Below, one piece after another: positions 59,101 to 64,000 of a DNA stretch of 64,000 nt. Numbering within the stretch: the first letter of the stretch is position 1; the number at the start of each line of letters is the position of its first letter. Source of the stretch: Saccharina japonica (Eukaryota > Sar > Phaeophyceae > Laminariales > Laminariaceae); contig MEHQ01001845.1 in the NCBI GenBank assembly GCA_008828725.1, forward strand, positions 112,607 through 176,606, in the 5' to 3' direction. The position numbers were made by a program, and so were the translations under genes. A model generated the notes under the pieces. The model was not told the DNA's origin and did no database searches. It worked only from the letters and a program-made list of their open reading frames with translations.

Positions 59101-59964
59101 TCGTATTTCGTATCGGTGTATTTTGCAACACGCACGTTATTTCAGATGTCGAGTCCATGGAGCTGTGTCGCGCACTCTTGTCTAACGAGAAAAAAAACAT
59201 GTCGGTTGTAAAATGTGGGGTGTAGAGAAATTCTCAAGCCGGGACGCTCGTGACGGTTACATGCCCCACCACGCGCGCGCCACGAAAGGGGTTGACATTT
59301 CTGGCTACACATATATATTTCTGGTTGATCGATCTTCTCAACCCAAACTCGTCCGATACCACTGGATTGTCACCGTTGTGTTCACGATACGCCTACCAGC
59401 AGGTGTCATGTTTGTCGGTCTCGTACCTACGCATATCTAGATATTCTGTCAAAACCAAGCTTCTAGGTCAAGTACAGAGAGCTCCTACGCTATAATACCT
59501 TAAGGTAAACGTGCACCATGATTGATATTTCTGAGCCTCCTCACTTGCGGAGCTCTATACAAATAGTGAATGAAAAAAACCAAAAAATGCAATCCAATGG
59601 ACAATCCCATCCCATGGCCTGCAGGGGTATGAGCAAAATCAGGTTCGAAACAAAAACGACGGCATTCCGACGATATACGGGCGTATGGAGCCCTGCCATT
59701 AGCCAAAAAACGGTACAGCAGCAGCAGCAGCAGCAGTGCCACCCCTATCGTACCGCGGGTCTAACCAAGCCGATAATCTCGGAAACAATTGATCCTACCC
59801 CCACCGCAGCACGAATTTCTCTCTCACGTTCGCTTGCCACCTACGCGCAAAACTTCGACGCACCTGCTGGTGCATGCCGTTTCTGTCGGCCAGCACGCAG
59901 ATGACCGGCCCAGCTAGAAAGGACACCCCCGGTCGGATAGACCCCAGCACGCCGACCTCGTGGT
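40857..59964 (-). CDS. MFSD6-like (MFS_1_like) membrane transporter, 7 visible exons, 5' incomplete
   Basis: Exons in order: 59964-59864, 56964-56801, 52316-52110, 48002-47610, 43154-42983, 42257-42152, 41170-40857. All six introns begin GT and end AG, all phases agree, and the joined frame (1457 bases) gives 484 residues to a TAA with no internal stop. Family marks in order: an MFS loop 2-3 motif (CVLADRNGMH, exon 1); the TM3-TM4 pair; the YGKLRMWGGFGYG block before TM5; a long acidic cytoplasmic loop; FSGMGSGFIDTFLFIR with LGELGGS; MCLSEVPFFYISG; NPWWVLPAEVLHGLTFA; GLHQGLGVGLGALVGGFLY. This order is that of the MFS_1_like family (MFSD6 and bacterial relatives). The substrate is unknown. TM1 and the start codon are missing; they lie in an exon not found before 64000 or beyond the window. 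Introns 1-4 are 2.9-4.5 kb and MITE-rich. Confidence 0.88.
41477..41742 (+). mobile_element. MITE family A, degenerate (intron 6)
   Basis: Starts GACGCGTGCTACGATAGAGG and ends CTATCGTAGCACACACC. Internal order is inverted relative to 41821-42070: CTCCTTGGAACCCAAAACCG precedes GAGCTCCTCAAGCGACC. Confidence 0.7.
41821..42070 (+). mobile_element. MITE family A, complete with target duplication (intron 6)
   Basis: 250 bp from GACGCATGCTACGACAGAGG to CCTCTACCGTAGCACGCGTC, flanked on both sides by GTAC. It lies in intron 6 of the MFS gene, antisense to that gene by family A orientation. Confidence 0.92.
42152..42257 (-). CDS. MFSD6-like gene, exon 6 of those visible
   Basis: 106 bases; acceptor CTCCTTTCCAG (strong), donor GTATAA. 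Encodes NPWWVLPAEVLHGLTFAAMW and the next ten residues, a highly conserved family block (TM10). Confidence 0.88.
42651..42889 (+). mobile_element. MITE family A, degenerate (intron 5)
   Basis: Starts GAATGCTACGGTAGAGGTGC, ends TACCTTTATCGTGGCACGAG. It keeps a GAGGAGTTCTATACTAATAG word also found near 37450 and 46870. Confidence 0.6.
42983..43154 (-). CDS. MFSD6-like gene, exon 5 of those visible
   Basis: 172 bases; acceptor TCGACAAG, donor GTGAGC (strong). Encodes LGELGGSYTLFG and TM8-TM9, including the family signature CLSEVPFFYISG and LLRRIGPR. Confidence 0.88.
43928..44015 (+). mobile_element. MITE family A end fragment (intron 4)
   Basis: CACGCTACGGTAGCCTGCATG, GTAGGTGCACC and CTTGAGGAGCCCTGTAC: one end and the adjacent hairpin of the GCCTGCATGCAGG subtype only. 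Confidence 0.55.
44008..44105 (+). repeat. Dispersed repeat, partner at 36041-36125
   Basis: Matches the 36041 segment over the GTAGTCATATGACCATAGAC and CGCATCCCTACAATGCCGG words. Confidence 0.6.
44729..44976 (-). mobile_element. MITE family B, inverted (intron 4)
   Basis: 248 bp from GAGTCATCCCACGGTAGGG to CCCCTACCGTTGGATTGCTC, with internal words complementary to the 39611 copy. Flanks CAAT and GCAT match at two of four; a family A end fragment lies immediately to its left. Confidence 0.85.
46198..46466 (-). mobile_element. MITE family A, degenerate (intron 4)
   Basis: GACGCGTGCAGCGTTAGAG at one side and CTCTACCGGTAGCATGCGAC at the other, with GGTCGGGCTCCTTTACTC and TCGTCGGACTTTTCATTTT inside. 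Confidence 0.6.
46804..47078 (+). mobile_element. MITE family A, degenerate (intron 4)
   Basis: ATATGCTACGTTAGAGGCG at the left and GCTACCTCGATCACAGCAGG at the right; CTTGAAGAGCTTGATACTAA and GTATTTTGGAGGAAAC inside. Confidence 0.6.
47229..47476 (+). mobile_element. MITE family A, degenerate (intron 4)
   Basis: GACGCATGCTACCGTAAAGG at the left; ACTTAAGGAGCTCTACTAC and AAATTTGGGCGAAGAATTC inside. The right end is decayed. Confidence 0.55.
47610..48002 (-). CDS. MFSD6-like gene, exon 4 of those visible
   Basis: 393 bases; acceptor AATACCAG, donor GTATGG. The first 90 or so residues are a hydrophilic loop (EKGSKDKQTDSG, SVGGGDRDHELG). The exon then encodes TM7 (AVSFLATIVFSGMGSGFIDT). The acceptor was chosen because it fits the phase; other AGs lie nearby, so the start is less certain than the end. 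Confidence 0.78.
48399..48426 (+). repeat. (AAG)n microsatellite
   Basis: About nine AAG units in intron 3 of the MFS gene. Confidence 0.9.
48503..48776 (+). mobile_element. MITE family A, degenerate (intron 3)
   Basis: GACGCATGCTATCTGTTTGG at the left and TACTTCTTTCGTAGCACGC at the right, with a GAGGAGCTCTATACCC hairpin and GTTCGGGTTAAGGCGCTCC inside. Confidence 0.6.
49425..49640 (+). mobile_element. MITE family B-like, degenerate (intron 3)
   Basis: CAATTCCCCGGTAGGGGCGG near the left, GAGCCCCTCACACGAGGAG and GTTCGCGTAACCCGCC inside, TTCTACCCCCGTGGTAACTC near the right. Strongly diverged. Confidence 0.45.
50602..51453. mobile_element. Mutator-like MITE with perfect 9-bp target duplication (intron 3)
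   Basis: 852 bp. Left end GGGCAACTGCCAAAATCAGG, right end TGAATTTGGCTAAAGCCC. TTCTTGATT stands directly on both sides (50593-50601 and 51454-51462). An inner CCAAAATCAGGTAAATACT also has inverted partners. The element carries a nested palindrome at 51031-51112. No transposase; it lies within intron 3 of the MFS gene. Confidence 0.88.
51031..51112. mobile_element. Small Stowaway-like palindrome nested in the Mutator-like element
   Basis: Arms 51031-51063 and 51080-51112 match at 31 of 33 positions (TACCACTCTGTCCCGAAATA...), with a 16-base loop. TA is present at both outer ends. The GTCCCGAAATATAAGCAC core resembles plant Stowaway/mariner MITE ends (CTCCCTCCGTCCC). Confidence 0.7.
52110..52316 (-). 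CDS. MFSD6-like gene, exon 3 of those visible
   Basis: 207 bases; acceptor AATCACAG, donor GTGCGC. Encodes YGKLRMWGGFGYG and TM5-TM6, then the start of the cytoplasmic loop with ESDDDD. Phase in and out matches the neighbours. Confidence 0.88.
52799..53046 (-). mobile_element. MITE family A, complete with target duplication (intron 2)
   Basis: 248 bp from GACGCGTGCTACGGTAGAGG to CTATCGTAGCATGGGTC; GACA stands on both sides (52795-52798, 53047-53050). The interior is in reverse order relative to 7632-7882. Confidence 0.9.
53115..53386 (-). mobile_element. MITE family A (intron 2)
   Basis: GACGCGTCCTATGATAGAGG to CCTCTATCGTAGCATTCGTC, flanks TAGA and TAGG (three of four). Inside: AACCCAAATTCGTCGGAC and GGTCTGGAGCTCCTCAAGTG. 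Confidence 0.85.
53893..54138 (+). mobile_element. MITE family B with perfect target duplication (intron 2)
   Basis: 246 bp from GAGCAATCCCACGGTAGGGG to CCCCTACCGTGGGATGAGTC; TAAA stands on both sides (53889-53892, 54139-54142). Same internal markers as 39611-39856. Confidence 0.92.
54633..54879 (+). mobile_element. MITE family A, complete with target duplication (intron 2)
   Basis: 247 bp from GACGCATGCTACGATAGAGG to CCTCTACCGTAGCACGCGTC; AGTA stands on both sides. Confidence 0.92.
55110..55356 (-). mobile_element. MITE family A (intron 2)
   Basis: 247 bp from GATGCGTGCTACGGTAGAGG to CTATCGTAGCATGCGTC. Nearly identical in length and markers to 52799-53046. No clear flank duplication. Confidence 0.9.
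55521..55781 (-). mobile_element. MITE family A (intron 2)
   Basis: GACGCGTGCTACGATAGAGG to CCTCTATCGTAGCATTCGTC; flanks ACCT and AACT agree at three of four if one change is allowed. Inside: TCCTTAACCCAAATTCGTCG. Confidence 0.88.
56037..56292. mobile_element. Foldback element with arms of about 66 bp (intron 2)
   Basis: GTCCACGCCGTTTTTTGGAG...CTACCCGAGAC at 56037-56103 is the near-perfect complement of 56226-56292. The spacer holds a poly-T run. 256 bp overall, single copy in the window. Confidence 0.85.
56801..56964 (-). CDS. MFSD6-like gene, exon 2 of those visible
   Basis: 164 bases; acceptor ATGCTAAG, donor GTGAGG. Encodes TM3 and TM4 (VLYALLVLYGF, LVLVAGGLLTVAALEVMAS) and the ESPANSLVDS motif, in which many family members have SP...LD. 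Ends two bases into a Gly codon. Confidence 0.85.
58488..58585. repeat. Run of three small hairpins (intron 1)
   Basis: TTTGGCC-GCA-GGCCAAA, then TTTCGTC-GTA-GGCGAAA, then TTTTCGCC-GTA-GGCGAAAA follow each other within 100 bases. Stems of seven to eight pairs, each with a three-base GYA loop. Confidence 0.75.
59505..59580 (+). mobile_element. MITE family A internal fragment (intron 1)
   Basis: GTGCACCATGATTGATATTTC, GCCTCCTCACTTGCGGAGCTC and ATACAAATAGTGAATG resemble the left half of family A, without the terminal repeat. Confidence 0.45.
59716..59737 (+). repeat. (CAG)n microsatellite
   Basis: Seven CAG units in intron 1 of the MFS gene. Confidence 0.9.
59864..59964 (-). CDS. MFSD6-like gene, first visible exon
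   Basis: 101 bases: two bases closing a split codon, then 33 codons. The acceptor is CCTCCACAG and the donor GTGCGT. It encodes the end of the first extracellular loop, TM2 and the loop 2-3 motif CVLADRNGMH. An earlier exon must exist because the exon starts inside a codon and TM1 is absent. Confidence 0.85.
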
Positions 59965-60367
59965 CTGTGGAGGGACCATGGGAATGCGACGGAAGGCGTG
60001 AGGGCGTTCGACCGTACGACAAAATGACGCACATGCATGTAAAGGGACCAAGACTATATACGATATCGTGCTGAATATAGGGTTTGTTTTGGGGGTTATT
60101 TTTGATCCCCTGATGATGCGGTATATATAGTTGTTGATTGTTGATTGATTATCGAACTTTCTCATGATTCATGAAATAAAATATGTTATACGTATAAAAC
60201 GGGTGTGGTGTTTCGTGATGTAATCGGAAACCAATGTGCTTGCAGTGCAACCAAGAGGACGTGTGAATATTCTCTCTATCATAAAGAGGCATCATCATGA
60301 ACGAATAGGTTTTTCTACATAACCGAGAAAGTTGCAGAGAATGCAGCAGTAGAAGCCGCAGGCGGGC
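59965..60367. other. Intron sequence upstream of the first visible MFS exon
   Basis: No exon or array recognised. The missing N-terminal exon of the MFS gene was looked for here and not found. Confidence 0.4.
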
Positions 60368-60583
60368 CGTTGGCGCGATGGGAAAAGTCCTCGCGCATAT
60401 ACCCCCATGTTATCACGCTACGTATTCATAGTAGCCCGCATGCATCTTGCCGTTCAAGCATCATCTTCCGCATTCGAACGCGTCTTCTCCGTAGGCGGAC
60501 TTGTCGTTGCCAAACATATTTTCCGCAAACTCGTCAAGGCGGGGAAGTGGTGGGATGTCGAATATTCGTTCACGAAAGCGTGA
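60368..60583 (+). pseudogene. hAT transposase C-terminal fragment
   Basis: The frame from CGT at 60368 to TGA at 60581-60583 reads 71 residues and includes RYVFIVARMHLAVQASSSAF and then ERVFSVGGLVVAKH. This is the core of the hAT C-terminal dimerisation region, whose usual form is A-x-Y-L-x-I-x-A-x-S-x-x-x-E-R-x-F-S-x-x-G. The part that normally follows (KR-x-x-L) is altered (HIFRKL), and the frame stops soon after. No catalytic upstream domain is found in the window, and a TAG lies 27 bases before the RWRDG start. It is a dead remnant, antisense to the MFS gene and probably inside its first intron or in front of it. No other recognisable transposase fragment was seen. Confidence 0.75.
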
Positions 60584-61801
60584 GGCAAAAACACTGTAGG
60601 CCGCGTTGCTGCCGTAACGCGGAGTACTACACACTAGGTCGTAGGGAGTCTTGTAACAACTGCTTGCAGCGTGGTTGAGGATAACTCGGCTATTTACCGT
60701 GCACGTCATGCATTCGGTATCGCAAGCACGCGAATGGCGGCAACATACTGAGACTCCCGATTAAAAGTAGGGCATTGACGTCTTGCCTTAAACGGTACAC
60801 GGCTATTTGTTGTTGCTGACAGTGTTTATATACTACCATCACATTGTACTACGCTACTACTTAATGGAGCGTGAGGGGGAAGGGACTCCGTTCATGAACG
60901 AACCTGAGTCCTATGCGCGCTCTCGCCAGAACCTGTAAAATGTACGGCTGAAAACTATCAGCAATCACGATTGAAAGAACGGTGGAAATAACGAGCGTGA
61001 CAGACACCTTGAAGTGATCGACCTGCTAACTGAACGAAGCTACTGCGTTGGAGATTCTACGATTCTTACCGTGTTCTACCAATAGTCTTGGGACCAATTC
61101 TGTTAAAAGGCGGTGCGCATCAGCGCGAAGAAACCCTGTACGCTGGCTGGGTGGGTACGGGCTGGTGTGCGTGAGTTGGTGGGTGAGAGGGTTGCTGGGA
61201 GCGTCGGTTGGTGCGTGAGTTGGTTTATCCACAACCCACACGAACATTATCTACTATCTACCACTAGCATCCCATTGTTAAGCGATGCGCGTCAGCGGAA
61301 ACCAACTTGTATGGTAGGTGGGTGCGTAGGTGTGTGGGCACGCCAGGGAGGGGGAGGAGTGTACGATAAGCGTAAATCGTTCCTATGTCTCACATTCTGC
61401 AACACAGAGTTTGTACGAGTATTTCACTAGGATTAGGAACCAGAACAGCCACTTCTAGTGTACTGATGTGTAGTTGGGTAAAAAGAACCAGTAGACAACA
61501 CACACATCCTACTATGTTTCTGTCTTCATTTTTGATCTTCACCTGTTTTAACGAAGAAATGTCTCCAATCCAATCCATTTCAATTCCATTTTTTTCATGA
61601 ATCCAATCGAAGTTTCGTTGACTGGTATGTAGAAAAATGGATAACCAAGGAAACATTTCACAAACATTTGCAAAAATTGTACTTTAGAGGCGAGGAAAAG
61701 CCGATATGATCGACTCGCGAAAGAAGTCCCGTCCCAACGCCAAAGAGTTTTATGGGTGCAAATAAAAGAGAATCGATATTCGTATCGATTTGCTGTTGGG
61801 G
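60584..61801. other. No gene seen
   Basis: Short open frames only. A GGTTGGTGCGTGAGTTGGT-like patch near 61140-61220 recalls the satellite at 12.5-17.2 kb read on the opposite strand. Confidence 0.4.
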
Positions 61802-62047
61802 GAGCAATCCCACGGGTAGGGCTATCACGTTCAGGCTCAATATTTTCACACCGGTTGTGCTCCTCACGTAAGTAACCACCGGATACTATTATTATTCTAG
61901 TGGTATACTTGTTTTTGGACTACCGCAATGGACGGTTTGGTCGGGTTGCGCGAGTGAATGTTTCCGAAGTCATGTTTCGGGTGAGATATTGAGCTCCTCA
62001 TGTGAGGAGCTCAGAAAATTCTGCCTCGCCCCTACCGTGGGATAACT

Positions 62048-62048
<1 letters not shown>
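61802..62048 (+). mobile_element. MITE family B
   Basis: 247 bp from GAGCAATCCCACGGGTAGGG to CCCCTACCGTGGGATAACTC. GGGG flanks the left side, and the right side is a run of 31 G, so a GGGG target duplication is plausible. Confidence 0.88.

Positions 62049-62079
<31 letters not shown>
62049..62079 (+). repeat. Poly-G run, 31 bases
   Basis: An uninterrupted G run directly at the end of a family B MITE. Its exact length is uncertain in any assembly. Confidence 0.9.
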
Positions 62080-62085
<6 letters not shown>

Positions 62086-63189
62086 TCAACTTGTACGGCA
62101 TGTTCTCACTGGGCCAACGTCCCCGAGGCAATCCATCGCAGTTCGGACCTAGTTAAAAACCACCGACAAGGTGATGACTCGTGAACTCCCACGGGTAGCG
62201 ACCGGGGCAATAGCCGTGCCCACGGCTACAGATCATGACACAGCGTCGCCCGGCGGTGGCACCTGAAAAAACTCATGCGGTCGCAGATCCATTTGTTTTT
62301 CACCAGCTCGATCGGCCAAGTGACACGAAACCCAAGAGATCCACACAAAACGCGGAGGAGGAGGAGAATCTCAAGACTTCGATAGCTGCATCGCCGTCCC
62401 TGCCCCATGCGTGGCGTTTTAGGTTTTTATTTGCCCACCTGAGGGAAGCCGGGAGTGATAGCGTCCTAGCCTGCACTTTGAAAATAACAGGGGAGGCTGT
62501 CGCCGGCGCGCACGCGATAATTCACGCCGTCGCGCTCATCTGGTTTCCTCGATACTTGTCAGCCGGGTGTCGTGTAAGATACTGCGTTATTCCGATCTCA
62601 TGCAAAATCCGAGAACGTGCATACGCATATACGAAGTGTATATATATATATGTACAAGGGTGTTGCGGCTGACGCCGCCCGATCAACGACTCGAACCCAA
62701 GACCTTGATAGCGATGATATATAAGTAGCGAGTACTATGGCTGGTAACTGATAACGCCAAAGAGAAGAGCGTGTGGACGCTTGACATTGACACGATAATT
62801 TCTCGGCGCGGTTGAAAAACACAAATACCGCATAAAAACTTGGCTGTTGTTATTAGGCAAAACTCATGACCTTCGAGAAGACATCTCGCCAAGAAACGCG
62901 ATACTCCTCCAATGGATATACTGCTGTACCCAAGCCGCCAAATATCCACTCCGCAACATATCGCCATAAAACCTCGCACACCAGTATCCAGTATATGTAA
63001 ATAAAACACCAACAGTAAGTCGGTCGCCCCGATGGTCTACATAGTGATACCCTCGAATGCTTCCACACAAGAGCTTGTTTCCGGTGATCGAGTCCCACGT
63101 GGGTGAACCTTAACCTTTTGAGTTTATTTGCAACACTGAAAATAAAACGGAATCAACTGCTGAGAGCGCCTATTGACTGTATGTAGTAG
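62080..63189. other. No gene supported
   Basis: A plus-strand open frame of 145 codons (62235-62672) exists, but I recognise no domain in it. The minus strand was searched for the missing MFS exon without success. Confidence 0.4.
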
Positions 63190-64000
63190 CGTGGGTAGGC
63201 ACAAATCGATGCAAGTCAACGACGGAACAAAGGGCTCCGCGATAAAAATGCAAGGCACGAACCGTAGTGGGGGAGAGGAGCCTTCTTTGTGGCCCCAGAT
63301 TTGAGTTATACGACTATTAATAGGAAGGAGAGAGACAAGAAGGGCGAAGGTAATGAGAGAAAGTGTTCTTGGCGTCCCCGGTAGAATGTCAGGTGAATCT
63401 CGTCCCTATTAGAATAGTCAAGATCGTGGGTTCGAGCCCCTCAGAGTGCATGATCGTGCTCGTATAAATATAAGAAGAGACTTTTTCCCGCAAAAAAAAT
63501 ATTTTGACTAGCAGAAAGCGTCCCGATAGCGGGAGTGAGCGAAATTCGATGGAAATCGACGAGTGTCGGGAAGGCTGAACACTCTGCGCGATACAAACAA
63601 AGGCAAGGACCGTGGTGGGGGAGGAAGGGAAAGGAAGCCTACTTTGTGACCCCGGATCTGAGAGTTACGACTACGTACAACAGCAGTAGTAGTAGGGGGG
63701 GAGAGAGACATAAATGCGAAGATAACCAATGGGATGAAAAAAAAGAAGACAAAACAAAAGTACGTATAATACGACGTATACGCGTTTCATACTATACATT
63801 ACGTAGCGAAATTGATAGCGAACAATGTATAACGCGCAAAAAATATATCTTGACTAGCGGAAAGCGCGAGAGCGGGAGTTACCAAAATTCGACTAAGATC
63901 GATGAGCGTTGGGAAGGCTGAACACTCTGCGCGATATAAACGAAGGCAAGGACCTTAGTGCGGGAGGAGGGAAGAGGAGCCTACTTTGTGACCCTGGCTC
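63190..64000 (+). repeat. Three tandem copies of the ACTTTGTGACCCC repeat
   Basis: Copies at about 63190-63370, 63515-63690 and 63860-64000 (the last cut by the window edge), spaced about 340 bases. Each holds a GGGAAGGCTGAACACTCTGC or related word, CAAGGACCGTGGTGGGGG, and CTACTTTGTGACCCCGGATC. Related single copies are at 23441 and, inverted, at 25640. A tRNA T-arm-like GTGGGTTCGAGCCCC lies between the first two copies at about 63428. Confidence 0.8.

Noticed and set aside
62235-62672. 145-codon plus-strand frame
   Set aside because: No recognisable domain and no supporting splice or neighbour context.
62853-63098. Minus-strand hydrophobic frame considered as the missing TM1 exon of the MFS gene
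   Set aside because: It lacks family motifs, and no donor with the required phase was found.

Overview
The window is nuclear DNA of a eukaryote, most likely a brown alga (Ectocarpus type) or a close stramenopile relative. The taxon call rests on two things: a protein built from tandem EsV-1-7 zinc-binding repeats (pattern C-X4-C-X16-C-X2-H-X12), a family known from brown algae, their phaeoviruses and some other stramenopiles; and a transporter gene split into short exons by very long introns. There are no bacterial operons, ribosome binding sites or CRISPR arrays. Coding density is very low: only two genes can be supported, plus one transposase fragment.

Layout. Positions 1-26900 hold no gene I can support; they are filled with tandem arrays (a family with the core ACAGAAGTTCCG near 0.8-2.2 kb, a 30-bp minisatellite at 3.0-4.2 kb, a GGGCC-rich tract at 5 kb, a 4.7-kb C/A-rich satellite at 12.5-17.2 kb, an AGCTC-rich minisatellite at 22.9-23.4 kb) and non-autonomous DNA transposons. 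Positions 26957-29875 are a single-exon gene for a 972-residue EsV-1-7 repeat protein. Positions 30-40.8 kb are again repeats and MITEs. From 40857 to at least 59964, on the minus strand, lies a gene for an MFSD6-like (MFS_1_like) major facilitator protein. I assembled it from seven exons whose splice phases all agree; its 5' end is not in view. Its introns carry a dense load of MITEs. The last 4 kb hold a hAT transposase remnant, another MITE and a tandem dispersed repeat.

Mobile DNA. Three MITE families (called A, B and C here) share a terminal inverted repeat core, roughly GAnnnnTsCyACGrTAGrGG, and where flanks are clean they show 4-bp target duplications. A fourth family begins GGGCA or GAGCA, has long inverted ends and in the best copy a perfect 9-bp target duplication, which fits Mutator-like elements. 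Other foldback elements and a small Stowaway-like palindrome nested in one of the Mutator-like copies are also present. The EsV-1-7 gene and the MFS gene show no evident functional link; they are simply the two recognisable host genes in a repeat-rich segment.
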